DNA of 64,000 bases. It comes from Thomasclavelia cocleata. Its GTDB lineage: Bacteria; Bacillota_I; Bacilli_A; Erysipelotrichales; Coprobacillaceae. Positions 52,605 to 62,550 of the stretch are shown here, in pieces. The translations under genes and the position numbers were made by a program. Location: the NCBI RefSeq assembly GCF_900102365.1, contig NZ_FOIN01000005.1:1-64000 (forward strand). Direction: 5' to 3'. Numbering within the stretch: position 1 is the stretch's first letter; each line of letters opens with the position of its first letter. The notes under the pieces were generated by a model. It worked only from the letters and a program-made list of their open reading frames with translations. It was not told the DNA's origin and did not search any database.

Positions 52605-53489
52605 ATGACAAAAAGAGTATTGATAACTGGAGCAAATAGCTATATTGGAACATCATTTGAAAAATATATAAAAGAAAACTATTTGGATAATTTTAAAATA
52701 GATACTTTAGATATGTTAAATCCTAAGTGGAGAGAATATGATTTTTCAAGATATGATTCTATATTCCATGTAGCTGGAATAGCTCATGTTGATGTAGGTA
52801 AAGTAAGTGAAAAGAAAAAACTATTACACTATAAAGTTAACTGCGATTTAGCATATGAAACAGCACTGAAAGCAAAAAAATCTGGAGTAAAACAGTTTAT
52901 TTATATGTCATCAATTATTGTATATGGTGAAAGTGCACCATATGGTAAAATGAAGATTATTACTAAAGATACTAAACCTAAGCCAGTTAATTATTATGGA
53001 GCTAGTAAGTTACAGGCAGAAATAAAATTATCATCTTTACAAGATAATTGTTTTAATATTGCTGTAATCAGATCACCAATGATATATGGACCTGGTAGTA
53101 GAGGAAACTATCCAATGCTTTCGAAGATGGCACAAAAGCTACCATGTTTTCCAAATATAAAAAATCAAAGAAGTATATTGTATATAGAGAATTTATGTGA
53201 GTTTATTAAGTTATTAATATTGAATAATAATTATGGAATCTTTTATCCACAAAATAAAGAGTATGCAAGTACAACAACAATAGTAAAAATAATCAACCCC
53301 AAGATAAAAATATTAAGTATATTAAATTTTGGGGTTTTTATTAGTTCTAAGATACCAGGAAGAATAAGCCGACTTTGTAATAAGGCATTTGGAAGCATGT
53401 TATATGCTAAATCAATGAGTATCTATGATGAAGAGTATTGTCGTTATGATTTAGAGGAATCAATTCAAAGAACTGAGGTGATTAAATGA
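52605..53489 (+). CDS. NAD-dependent sugar epimerase/reductase (SDR)
   Basis: A 294-residue extended SDR. VLITGANSYIGTSFEKYI begins the Rossmann fold, HVAGIAHVD is near 54, the catalytic Ser and YYGASKLQAE (YxxxK near 130) are intact, and RSPMIYGPGSRGNYP near 159 is the substrate region. Proteins like this reduce or epimerise UDP-4-keto sugars ahead of an initiating transferase. AAAGGGG with nine-base spacing supports ATG 52605. Confidence 0.86.
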   Translation: MTKRVLITGANSYIGTSFEKYIKENYLDNFKIDTLDMLNPKWREYDFSRYDSIFHVAGIAHVDVGKVSEKKKLLHYKVNCDLAYETALKAKKSGVKQFIYMSSIIVYGESAPYGKMKIITKDTKPKPVNYYGASKLQAEIKLSSLQDNCFNIAVIRSPMIYGPGSRGNYPMLSKMAQKLPCFPNIKNQRSILYIENLCEFIKLLILNNNYGIFYPQNKEYASTTTIVKIINPKIKILSILNFGVFISSKIPGRISRLCNKAFGSMLYAKSMSIYDEEYCRYDLEESIQRTEVIK

Positions 53490-54670
53490 AAAAGGCAGTT
53501 ATAATAGCATCTGTTGCTTCTATGATTGACCAGTTTAATCGAGATAATATAAATCTTTTGCAGAAACTTGGATATGAAGTTAGTGTTGTATGTAATTTTG
53601 AACATGGTAGTTCTACATCAAATGAACAAGTTAAAAAGTTAATGACGGATTTAGATAATTTAAAGATAAAGCGTTATCATGTACCAATTCCTAGAAGTAT
53701 GTTTGATATTAAGAATATGATTAAATCCTATTGTTTATTAAAAAAACTGTCTTTTGATAAACAGTATGATTTAATGCATTGCCATTCACCTATTGGTGGT
53801 GTTGTGGCAAGATTGGCTTTTAAGAAATCTCATCAACAAGGAACGAGGGTAATATATACTGCTCATGGTTTTCATTTTTACGATGGTGCGCCTTTGAAAA
53901 ATTGGATAATTTTTTATCCAGTTGAGAAACTGTGTTCTAAATTGACAGATTGTATAATTACAATTAATAAAGAAGATTATAAAAGAGCTAAAGAAAAATT
54001 TTGTGTTAAAGAAGTCGAATATATTCCAGGAATTGGAATACATGTTGAAGAAATTCAAAATATATATACTGATATAGAAAAGAAAAAGACTGAATTTAGT
54101 ATTACTAATGAAAAGATTCTTGTATCAGTAGGAGAATTAAATAGTAATAAAAATCATGAAATAATTATACGAGCTTTAGCATTATTAAAAACAGATACAA
54201 AATATAAATATATTTTGTGTGGAAAAGGTGATAAAGAAGAATATTTGAAAGATTTAGTTAAACAGCTAAATCTTCAAAATAAAGTTATTTTTGCTGGATA
54301 TAGAAATGATATAAAAGAGATTTTAAAACTTGCTGATATATTTTGTTTTCCATCATATCGGGAGGGACTATCTGTTGCATTGATGGAAGCTATGGCTATT
54401 GGATTACCTGTAATCTGTTCAAGAATAAGGGGTAATATAGATTTAATTGATGAAAATAAAGGAGGATTGTTTTTTGATTCAAATGATATTATTGAATGTT
54501 TAAACTGTATAGAAGTGTTATTGGGCAATGAAAAAAAATGTAGTGATTATAGTTTATATAATTTAATAAAGATAAAAAAATTTGATATTAATAAAATAAA
54601 TTTTTTGATGGAAAAAATTTATTTGGGGAATGGAGAAAGTTATGATCAGTGTTATAGTACCAGTTTATAA
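53486..54670 (+). CDS. Glycosyltransferase GT4 (EpsD-like)
   Basis: A 394-residue transferase. IASVASMIDQFNRDNINLLQKLGYEVSVVCNF (in parts) at the N terminus, HCHSPIGGVVARL near 95, YTAHGFHFYDGAPLKNWIIFYPVE (in parts; near 117-140) and FPSYREGLSVALMEAMAIGLPVI near 287 place it with EpsD-type enzymes. It overlaps the SDR gene by four bases and the next transferase by 29. Confidence 0.88.
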   Translation: MKKAVIIASVASMIDQFNRDNINLLQKLGYEVSVVCNFEHGSSTSNEQVKKLMTDLDNLKIKRYHVPIPRSMFDIKNMIKSYCLLKKLSFDKQYDLMHCHSPIGGVVARLAFKKSHQQGTRVIYTAHGFHFYDGAPLKNWIIFYPVEKLCSKLTDCIITINKEDYKRAKEKFCVKEVEYIPGIGIHVEEIQNIYTDIEKKKTEFSITNEKILVSVGELNSNKNHEIIIRALALLKTDTKYKYILCGKGDKEEYLKDLVKQLNLQNKVIFAGYRNDIKEILKLADIFCFPSYREGLSVALMEAMAIGLPVICSRIRGNIDLIDENKGGLFFDSNDIIECLNCIEVLLGNEKKCSDYSLYNLIKIKKFDINKINFLMEKIYLGNGESYDQCYSTSL

Positions 54671-55685
54671 TGTAGAAAATTATTTGGGAAAGTGCTTAGA
54701 TTCACTTATAAATCAAACATATAAAGATATTGAGATTATTTGTATCAATGATGGTTCAACTGATAACAGTTTAAATATTTTAAGGGAATATGAGCAGATG
54801 GATAGTCGCATTATAATTATTGATCAGAAAAATGGTGGGTTATCAAATGCAAGAAATATTGGTTTAAAGGAAGCTGCTGGTGAATATATTATGTTTGTAG
54901 ATAGTGATGACTGGATTGATTTGGAAACTTGTAAAAAAGGTTTGGATGTGATGTTAAAATATTCTACAGATATAGTTATGTGGTCATATATTAGAGAATA
55001 TGGAAATAAATCACTACCCAAAAGTATATTTGATAATGATATCTATTTTGATAAAAAGGATACTAAGGAAAAAATATATAGGAGATTGTTTGGATTATAC
55101 AAAGAGGAATTATCACAACCTGAAAATGCTGATGCACTAGTTACAGTCTGGGGAAAATTGTATAAAAGTGAATTGATATTAAAGAATAATATTAGATTTA
55201 TAGATACAAAAAAAATAGGAACGTGTGAGGATGCATTATTTAATATGGAAGTATTTAAAAATGTAAAATCTTCTTATTTTATAAATAGCTGTTTTTATCA
55301 TTACCGAAAGATTAATACTTCAGTTACTTCGCGTTATCGAGAAGATCTATATATTAAATGGGATAATTTATATGAATTAATGAATAAGCAGATTGAAGAT
55401 AATGATCTAGGATTAATTTTTAATGAGGCATTATCAAATAGAATTGCTTTGAATATGATTGATTTAGGACTAAATGTTACATATAGTAATAAAAATACTA
55501 GAGATAATTGTTATGAGTTAAAGAAAATTTTAAAAAATTCTAAAGTTAGTAAAGCTGTAAAAAATATGGACTTACAATATTTTCCAATTCACTGGAAAAT
55601 ATTTTTTTATTTCATAAAAAGAAATCTGATATTTCCTGTTTATATGATGCTGATTATAATGAACAAATTGAGAGGTATAATATGA
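54642..55685 (+). CDS. Glycosyltransferase GT2
   Basis: A 347-residue inverting GT-A enzyme: ISVIVPVYNVENYLGKCLDSL at the start, INDGSTDNS near 38, GGLSNARNIGLK near 66 and the metal-binding FVDSDDWID near 87. The C-terminal half ends with a hydrophobic, basic helix likely to lie on the membrane. ATG 54642 after GGAGAAAGTT gives the family's normal N terminus; the frame is open from 54630. Confidence 0.9.
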   Translation: MISVIVPVYNVENYLGKCLDSLINQTYKDIEIICINDGSTDNSLNILREYEQMDSRIIIIDQKNGGLSNARNIGLKEAAGEYIMFVDSDDWIDLETCKKGLDVMLKYSTDIVMWSYIREYGNKSLPKSIFDNDIYFDKKDTKEKIYRRLFGLYKEELSQPENADALVTVWGKLYKSELILKNNIRFIDTKKIGTCEDALFNMEVFKNVKSSYFINSCFYHYRKINTSVTSRYREDLYIKWDNLYELMNKQIEDNDLGLIFNEALSNRIALNMIDLGLNVTYSNKNTRDNCYELKKILKNSKVSKAVKNMDLQYFPIHWKIFFYFIKRNLIFPVYMMLIIMNKLRGII

Positions 55686-56809
55686 ACAAGCCTATTAGAG
55701 TATTGAATTTATTTACAATAATGAATCGTGGTGGAGCAGAAACTATGGTCATGAATTATTATCGCAACATAGATAGAAATAAGATTCAGTTTGATTTTTT
55801 AGTTCATAGAGAAGAAGAGGGAGCATATGAAAAAGAAATACTAGAACTTGGCGGAAGAATATATCGAATGCCACCTATATATCCTAAAAATTTTTCTTTA
55901 TATAAAAAGAAGATCAAAGAATTCTTTAAAGAGCATCCAGAATATAAAATAATTCATTCACATATGTCAGAATTAGGTTATTTTGCATTTAAAGAAGCAA
56001 AACGGCAGAATATTCCAATTAGAATTTGTCATGCTCATAATGCTCCCCATGGTTTTGATTTAAAAATGATAGTAAGAAATTATTTTAAATATGCGATGAT
56101 ACCCTATGTTACTCATATGTTTACATGCGGTAAAGAAGCAGGGGATTGGCTTTTTGGAAAAGAAAATTCACTAAATGTAATCATGTTGAATAATGCTGTA
56201 GATGCAAAAAAGTTTATATATGATTTTGAACTATCAAAAAAATTAAAAAAAGATATGAATCTTGAAAATAAATTTATCATTGGACACATAGGGAGATTTA
56301 CTAAACAAAAAAATCATGTGTTTTTAATAAATATATTTAATGAAATTCAAAAAATGGATAAATCAGCAAGATTAATATTGGTAGGCATGGGTGAAGAAGA
56401 AGATAGGATTCGTAATAAAGTAAAATCGTTAAAATTAGAAGAAAAGGTAAAGTTTTTAGGTGTACGCAATGATATCCATCAATTGATGCAGGTCTTTGAT
56501 GTTTTTTTATTTCCTTCTTTATTTGAGGGATTACCTGTTACATTAATTGAAGCACAGGCTGCTGGATTACCTTGTATTATTTCTGATAATATTACTGATC
56601 AATGCGTTATAACTGATATGGTAAGAAAAGTATCTTTGGATAAATCAGCAATTCAGTGGGCAGAAGAATTAGTTGAATTTAAAGACTGTGCTAAAAGAAA
56701 AAAAACTTTAGATTTAATAGTAAAAAATAAATTTGATATTAAAGAAAATGCACAATGGCTCACTAATTTTTATCTAAAAAGTATAAATAATTTATCGGAG
56801 ATAAAATAA
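55682..56809 (+). CDS. Glycosyltransferase GT4 (EpsF-like)
   Basis: A 375-residue transferase with NRGGAETMVMNYYRNIDRNKIQFDFLVHR (in parts; near 15-43), CHAHNAPHG near 116, IGHIGRFTKQKNHVFLI near 197 and FPSLFEGLPVTLIEAQAAGLPCI near 277. These are hallmarks of EpsF and its relatives. It precedes an EpsG-type polymerase, as in B. subtilis eps. Overlap with the preceding gene is four bases. Confidence 0.9.
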   Translation: MNKPIRVLNLFTIMNRGGAETMVMNYYRNIDRNKIQFDFLVHREEEGAYEKEILELGGRIYRMPPIYPKNFSLYKKKIKEFFKEHPEYKIIHSHMSELGYFAFKEAKRQNIPIRICHAHNAPHGFDLKMIVRNYFKYAMIPYVTHMFTCGKEAGDWLFGKENSLNVIMLNNAVDAKKFIYDFELSKKLKKDMNLENKFIIGHIGRFTKQKNHVFLINIFNEIQKMDKSARLILVGMGEEEDRIRNKVKSLKLEEKVKFLGVRNDIHQLMQVFDVFLFPSLFEGLPVTLIEAQAAGLPCIISDNITDQCVITDMVRKVSLDKSAIQWAEELVEFKDCAKRKKTLDLIVKNKFDIKENAQWLTNFYLKSINNLSEIK

Positions 56810-58090
56810 ATGCTTTTTTTTATATGTATACTCATATTTGAAATGGTAATAACTGATTTTTTGCCTGCAAATATGAAAAATGATAGTACTGCTATAACCT
56901 GCATTTTAATAAACAGTTGTGCCATAATATTCCTACTTTCAAAAAGTCAAAAATATTATAATGATGGAAAAAAATCAAATTTTGAATTTTTAGTAATGAT
57001 TTCTTATATTTTGCGAGTTATTTTTATGTTTTGGGATAAATACTGTCGAAATATCTTCATTTTTCCTAATAGTGGGTTAGATACAGGAACATTTGATCAT
57101 GCTGCAAGAGCATTTTTATCAGGAAAATCAGTCGATGGATATGGAAGAATACTAGGATATATATATAAACTGTTTTATCCAAATACATTATGGGGGCAGT
57201 ATATAAATATTTTAGCTGCAATCTTAACAATATACATATTAAAAAAAATACTAGATATGTTAGATATTCATCTGAAATACAAAAGTATTGGTGCTTATTT
57301 AATTTGTTTTTTACCAAATTATCTTATTATGTCTGCTATATTATTAAGAGAAAGTTTTATTACATTGTTTTTAGCAGTTAGTATCTGGCAGTTTTTAAAG
57401 TGGTGGAAAAGTGGTAATAAACTAAATTTAGTTCTATCACTTGTTGTTTGTTATGGGGCTGTATATTTGCATACTGGAACAATTGCATATGCAGTAGCAA
57501 TTATCATAATTTTTATTTTAACAAATAATAAAAAACGTGAATTTCAAATAACTTTAAAAAATATTTTTATATTGATTTTATTTATAATTTGTTTTTTTAT
57601 TTATTATTCTAATTCAAGTGATGATTTTGGATATCTTAGTGGTGTTAATTCAGTCTCAGATATTTCAAATAAAGCAGCATCAATGAATAGTGGTGGTTCA
57701 GGCTATTCTATAAGCATTGTACCAGATGATACAATGCTGGGAATGATTATTAATAGTCCGTTTAGGATTTTTTTCTTTTTAGCTTCACCACTGCCATGGT
57801 ATTGGAGAGGTATAAATGATATTATAGCGTTTTTATTTAGCGCTTTTTTTTATACAATAAGTATTTATTATTCATTTAAAGCAATAAAATTAACATCAAA
57901 AAATAAAAATATCATCATTTGTTTACTGATTTTTGCAATATCATCAGCATTTATATATTCATGGGGGGTATCCAATGCTGGAACTGCTTTACGACACAGG
58001 GATAAATTTTTACCAAACTTTATTTTACTTTTTATTATAGCTAGTGATGCAATCGTTTCAAAAAGATTACAATTAGGGAGTAAACAATGA
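56810..58090 (+). CDS. EpsG/Wzy-like polymerase (second polymerase)
   Basis: A 426-residue membrane protein with about ten helices. The N-terminal FPNSGLDTGTFDHAARAFLSGK (in parts; near 85-106) contains a DxxxF-H pattern. ILLRESFITLFLAVSIWQFLKW follows near 180, and a long extracytoplasmic loop near 265-310 is rich in Ser and Gly. The layout resembles EpsG and other polymerases of EPS loci. It is unrelated in sequence to the Wzy earlier in the locus. Confidence 0.8.
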   Translation: MLFFICILIFEMVITDFLPANMKNDSTAITCILINSCAIIFLLSKSQKYYNDGKKSNFEFLVMISYILRVIFMFWDKYCRNIFIFPNSGLDTGTFDHAARAFLSGKSVDGYGRILGYIYKLFYPNTLWGQYINILAAILTIYILKKILDMLDIHLKYKSIGAYLICFLPNYLIMSAILLRESFITLFLAVSIWQFLKWWKSGNKLNLVLSLVVCYGAVYLHTGTIAYAVAIIIIFILTNNKKREFQITLKNIFILILFIICFFIYYSNSSDDFGYLSGVNSVSDISNKAASMNSGGSGYSISIVPDDTMLGMIINSPFRIFFFLASPLPWYWRGINDIIAFLFSAFFYTISIYYSFKAIKLTSKNKNIIICLLIFAISSAFIYSWGVSNAGTALRHRDKFLPNFILLFIIASDAIVSKRLQLGSKQ

Positions 58091-59175
58091 AAAATATATG
58101 TTTTTTAGAAGGAGATATTTCAAGAAGTGGCGGCACTGAAAGAGTAACGTCAATTATCGCTAACGAACTAGCAAAAAGAAAAGATGAATTTAATATATTG
58201 ATATTAAGTATCTGCAAAAGAAATGATCAGTTATTTTTTTATTTGGAACCAAATATAAAGATAACAACAGTATTTGCTCAACCTGATTATAACGGAAAAA
58301 AAGAGTTTTTTAAAATTGTATATAAAATTAGAAAGTTTTTAAAAGAGAACAGTGTAGATATCTTAATAGATGTGGATACAATCCTTGATATTTATGGAAT
58401 TCCTGCTACTAGATTTAATAAAACTAAAATTGTATCTTGGGAACATTTTAATTTTTATGAAAATTTAGGTGTTAAATTAAGAGATTATGGAAGAAAACTG
58501 GCAGCTAAATATTCGGATGTAATAGTTACTCTTACAAAGGAAGATAAAAATTATTTTAAGCAAAATCTGAAGATAAAACATAATATATATACAATTTATA
58601 ATCCGCTTATCTTAACTAAAAAAAATAATGATTATGATTTAAACAGTAAAATTATATTAAGTGCAGGGAGACTAACATATCAAAAAGGTTTTGATATGTT
58701 AGTTGAAGTAGCTAAAGAAGTATTAATGCATAACGATGAATGGAAATGGATTATTTTAGGTGAGGGAGAAGATAGAAAAAAATTAGAAACACAGATTCAT
58801 AAATATGGATTAGATGGAAAAGTTATCTTAAAGGGAAATGTAGAGGACATAGACAGCTTTTATGATAAGGCTTCTATTTTTGTATTGACATCTAGATTTG
58901 AAGGTTTTGGTTTGGTATTAACAGAGGCAAAGACTTTTAAACTGCCATGTATTAGTTTTAAGTGTAAAGCTGGTCCAAATGAAATTATTTTAAATGATGT
59001 AAATGGATATTTAATTGAATCTTTTGATTTAAATGAGATGGCAGAGAAAATAAGATATTTGATAAATAGTGAATTAAAAAGAAAACAATTTTCTGATAAT
59101 GCATTAAATGATACTGAAAAATTTCAATTAGACTTTATAAAGAAACAGTGGATTGATTTATTAAATAATCTTTAA
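58087..59175 (+). CDS. Glycosyltransferase GT4
   Basis: A 362-residue transferase. FLEGDISRSGGTERVTSIIANELAK (in parts) at the N terminus, LSAGRLTYQKGFDMLVEVA near 193, WIILGEGEDRKKLE near 221 and LTSRFEGFGLVLTEAKTFKLPCI near 274 are diagnostic. The donor sugar is unknown. It overlaps the polymerase gene by four bases. Confidence 0.9.
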   Translation: MKNICFLEGDISRSGGTERVTSIIANELAKRKDEFNILILSICKRNDQLFFYLEPNIKITTVFAQPDYNGKKEFFKIVYKIRKFLKENSVDILIDVDTILDIYGIPATRFNKTKIVSWEHFNFYENLGVKLRDYGRKLAAKYSDVIVTLTKEDKNYFKQNLKIKHNIYTIYNPLILTKKNNDYDLNSKIILSAGRLTYQKGFDMLVEVAKEVLMHNDEWKWIILGEGEDRKKLETQIHKYGLDGKVILKGNVEDIDSFYDKASIFVLTSRFEGFGLVLTEAKTFKLPCISFKCKAGPNEIILNDVNGYLIESFDLNEMAEKIRYLINSELKRKQFSDNALNDTEKFQLDFIKKQWIDLLNNL

Positions 59176-59191
59176 TTAATAGGAGATTGAT

Positions 59192-60175
59192 ATGGATAAT
59201 TTAAAGATGATTTCAATTATTGTTCCTATATACAATGTAGAAAAATATTTAGATAAATGTTTAGAAAGTATAGTTAATCAAACATATAAAAATATGGAAA
59301 TTATTTTAGTAAATAATGGTTCAACCGATAATTCTTTAACTATAGCAAAAAGTTGGCAGTATCAAGATAACAGAATAAAAGTTTTTTCAATAGATAATAA
59401 AGGTGTTTCGTATGCAAGAAATTATGGAATAAAAGTTTCCAACGGTAATTATATAGCATTTGTTGATTCTGATGATTGGATTGATAGAGACATGTATGAA
59501 ACCTTGATGAATGGAATTGTTGAGTATGATGCAGATATTGCTCAATGCAGTTATTATATAAACAGTAAAAATAAACAGGTTTTAATAAAAAAAGGAAAAG
59601 AAAATTTATTGTTAAATAATACTGAAGGAGTAATAAATGTTTTAACTGCAGATATCTTTTTTCCTGCAATATGGAATAAACTTTATAAAAAGAAAATTAT
59701 AACTGAGAATTTTAAAAAATTAAATATAGCAGAGGATCGTTTGTTTAATATTGAAGTATTTAAAAACGCTAAATCAAGTATTTATATAGATGAATGCAAG
59801 TATCATTATTATCAAAGAAATGATTCTGTTATTCATCAAAAATTTAGTGAAAAGAATCTTGATGTTTTAAAAAGTTATCAAATTATCAGCAGTATAATAA
59901 AAAAAGAGTATCCACTATTTCTTGATTTAGCACTTAAAAATGAAATAATAGAGTGTTTTGTACAACTAGGGTCGATATGTTTAGAGAAAAAAGTAAATAA
60001 TTTTATAAATGAAAAGAACTATATTTTAGATAGACTTAATGATTTATACAAGACAGGAATAAAAAATAAAACGTTAGGAATTCATTATCGACTACTGTTA
60101 ATAGTTTATTGTATTAGTAGCAGCCTATTTATATTTTTTTTAAGATGTCTATTTATGATTAGGATGGGAAAATGA
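59192..60175 (+). CDS. Glycosyltransferase GT2
   Basis: A 327-residue GT-A enzyme: SIIVPIYNVEKYLDKCLESIV at residues 8-28, VNNGSTDNS near 41 (N-N in place of the usual N-D), GVSYARNYGIK near 69 and FVDSDDWID near 90. The C terminus has a membrane-associated hydrophobic helix. AATAGGAGATTGAT precedes the ATG. Similar to the GT2 genes at 54642 and 60299. Confidence 0.9.
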   Translation: MDNLKMISIIVPIYNVEKYLDKCLESIVNQTYKNMEIILVNNGSTDNSLTIAKSWQYQDNRIKVFSIDNKGVSYARNYGIKVSNGNYIAFVDSDDWIDRDMYETLMNGIVEYDADIAQCSYYINSKNKQVLIKKGKENLLLNNTEGVINVLTADIFFPAIWNKLYKKKIITENFKKLNIAEDRLFNIEVFKNAKSSIYIDECKYHYYQRNDSVIHQKFSEKNLDVLKSYQIISSIIKKEYPLFLDLALKNEIIECFVQLGSICLEKKVNNFINEKNYILDRLNDLYKTGIKNKTLGIHYRLLLIVYCISSSLFIFFLRCLFMIRMGK

Positions 60176-60298
60176 TTGGAAAAAGAATAAAAAGTAAATT
60201 GATAAATTTGATGAATCATTAATATTAAAAAGATTAGATGGGTATTGGTTATTTTAAAGCAGTATGATTGATTTTAATAAGTTAGAGGAGTTAAATAA

Positions 60299-61303
60299 AT
60301 GAAGTTTAGTATAATAATGCCTGTTTATAATGCAGAGAATTATGTTGATAAGGGGATAATGTCAATTGTTAATCAAACATATAATAATTGGGAATTAATT
60401 ATTATTGATGATGGATCAAATGATAATACTTATAATGTTTGTAAAAAAATGATATTTGATCCTAGAATAAGATTATTTAGGATAAATAATTCAGGACCAT
60501 CATATGCTAGAAACTATGGATTAGATAAATCAGATGGTGATTATATTCTATTTTTAGATAGTGATGATTATTTTGAGATAAATGCACTAAATATTTTAAA
60601 GGGAGAAATTGAAAAAAATAATTCAGAGTTGATTTTTTTTGCAAACTACACAGATAAGTATAAAAACAATAATTATATTATTGAAAAAAATAATTCAATA
60701 AAAGAAGTAGTTTATAAAAATAATAATGATTTAAAAAATGATTTTATAAATTTATTTCAGTATTCATATATCTATCCTGTATGGAATAAAGTTTACTCAA
60801 GGAAAATAATTGATAAATATAATGTAAGATTTCTAGAGTCAATAAAATTTGCAGAAGATCTAGTTTTCAACATGAAAATATATCCTCATATAGAAAAGGC
60901 TCAAATAATAAAAGAAGCATTATATCATTATGTAAGTAGGGAAAATGAAAGTATAACAACTAGTTTTAATATTAATCGATTTGAACAGTTAAATACAATG
61001 TATAACTATTGCATTACAGTTATAAAAAAATGGTGTCCTAAGGCTATAAACCTTTTTTCAAATAATTATATTTTAGAAGTTAGTGTATGTATGAATAGTT
61101 TGTTTAATAAAGATTCAATACTAAAAAACAAAGAACGAAGAACATTTATAAAACATATGGTAAATGATAAACGTGTTAGAGCAGTTATAAAAGAAACGAC
61201 TCTTATTGGAAAACGAAATATATTGATTGGAAAGTTGATAATGTTTCATCAGATAGATTTATTGTATATGATTGCTAAATTATCACGTACGTCATTTAGA
61301 TAG
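60299..61303 (+). CDS. Glycosyltransferase GT2
   Basis: A 334-residue GT-A enzyme: FSIIMPVYNAENYVDKGIMSIV at the start, IIDDGSNDNTYNV near 37, GPSYARNYGLDKSDG near 66 and FLDSDDYFE near 87. AGAGGAGTTAAATA precedes the ATG. The 123 bases before it hold no gene. The donor and acceptor are unknown. Confidence 0.9.
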   Translation: MKFSIIMPVYNAENYVDKGIMSIVNQTYNNWELIIIDDGSNDNTYNVCKKMIFDPRIRLFRINNSGPSYARNYGLDKSDGDYILFLDSDDYFEINALNILKGEIEKNNSELIFFANYTDKYKNNNYIIEKNNSIKEVVYKNNNDLKNDFINLFQYSYIYPVWNKVYSRKIIDKYNVRFLESIKFAEDLVFNMKIYPHIEKAQIIKEALYHYVSRENESITTSFNINRFEQLNTMYNYCITVIKKWCPKAINLFSNNYILEVSVCMNSLFNKDSILKNKERRTFIKHMVNDKRVRAVIKETTLIGKRNILIGKLIMFHQIDLLYMIAKLSRTSFR

Positions 61304-61473
61304 ATAAAATATGCAAAATAGAAGATTGCTATAGTTTCAGCATTATATAAATATAATATTTTTAGATATATCTTTCGCTGAAATATAATTAAATGAAATG
61401 TAAAAACAGTTATAAAATTGTTGATTATTTATAAATATTTGATATTTTAAAGTGTAATATTTTGGAGGAAATG

Positions 61474-62550
61474 ATGAAAGCTGCAATAATAACCATACAA
61501 GATATTAATAATTATGGTAATAGACTACAAAACTATGCTACTCAATATGTTTTAGAAAAAAAAGGATATAAAGTGATTTCATTGATGAATAGTAATCAGA
61601 GTGGGAATGTATATATAAAAGGAAAGGTTAAATATTTGTCAGGGCTATATCACTCAACTTTTTTTGCAAAATATATAAAACATGATATGAGATTATATAA
61701 TTTTATATTATTTGATAAAAAAAATATTAAATTTTCTAAAGAATTTTATAATAAGTCAAAGCAATATAAAAATTTAAATAAAAAATATAATTATTTTTTT
61801 GTTGGAAGTGATCAGGTTTGGAATAGTAGTTTCCACCATGCTAAAAGATTAGATTTGTTAGAAGATATAGATTATGATAAATCGATATCATTAAGTGCTT
61901 CTGTTGGTGTTTCTAAGCTTAATGATAAAGATATTAAAAGTTTTGAGAAAGCATTGCCTAATATTAAATATATATCTGTTAGAGAAGATAAAGCAAAAGA
62001 ATTATTGCAGCCATTTACTAAATCAAAAATTGAGGTTCTTATTGATCCAACAATGATGCTTACAGCAAATGAATGGGAAAAGTTAGAAATAAGACCTAAT
62101 TTTTTTACATATAAAAATTATGTTGTTGTCTATTGTTTAGGGAATATGTCTGTTGAAAGAACAGCATTTATTAACAGAATTGCAAAAGAAAATAATTATG
62201 AAATAATAGATTTAATGAATTCTAGTGATATTGCATATACAAGTGGACCAAGTGAATTCTTGTATTTAATTCATCATGCAAAATTAGTCTGTACTGATTC
62301 ATTTCATGCATGTGTATTTTCTATTTTATTTGATACACAATTTTATGTTTTTGAAAGAGAAGATAAATTAGAATCAATGAACTCTAGAATTGAAACATTA
62401 TTAAATAAATTTGCTCTTAATGAACATAGAAAAAAAGACTATATTGAATATTCAATTAATCATGATTATACAAACGCATATAAAATTTTAGAAAATGAAA
62501 GAAAAAAATTTAATTTATTTTTAGATAATTGTTTTGGTGATGAAAAATGA
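61474..62550 (+). CDS. Polysaccharide pyruvyl transferase
   Basis: A 358-residue protein that adds a pyruvate ketal to a sugar of the repeat unit. ITIQDINNYGNRLQNYATQ near residue 6, FFVGSDQVWNSSF near 110 and the motif TDSFHACVFSILF near 271 (the catalytic-site histidine loop) are typical. ATG 61474 is five bases after GGAGG. It overlaps the flippase gene by four bases. Confidence 0.9.
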   Translation: MKAAIITIQDINNYGNRLQNYATQYVLEKKGYKVISLMNSNQSGNVYIKGKVKYLSGLYHSTFFAKYIKHDMRLYNFILFDKKNIKFSKEFYNKSKQYKNLNKKYNYFFVGSDQVWNSSFHHAKRLDLLEDIDYDKSISLSASVGVSKLNDKDIKSFEKALPNIKYISVREDKAKELLQPFTKSKIEVLIDPTMMLTANEWEKLEIRPNFFTYKNYVVVYCLGNMSVERTAFINRIAKENNYEIIDLMNSSDIAYTSGPSEFLYLIHHAKLVCTDSFHACVFSILFDTQFYVFEREDKLESMNSRIETLLNKFALNEHRKKDYIEYSINHDYTNAYKILENERKKFNLFLDNCFGDEK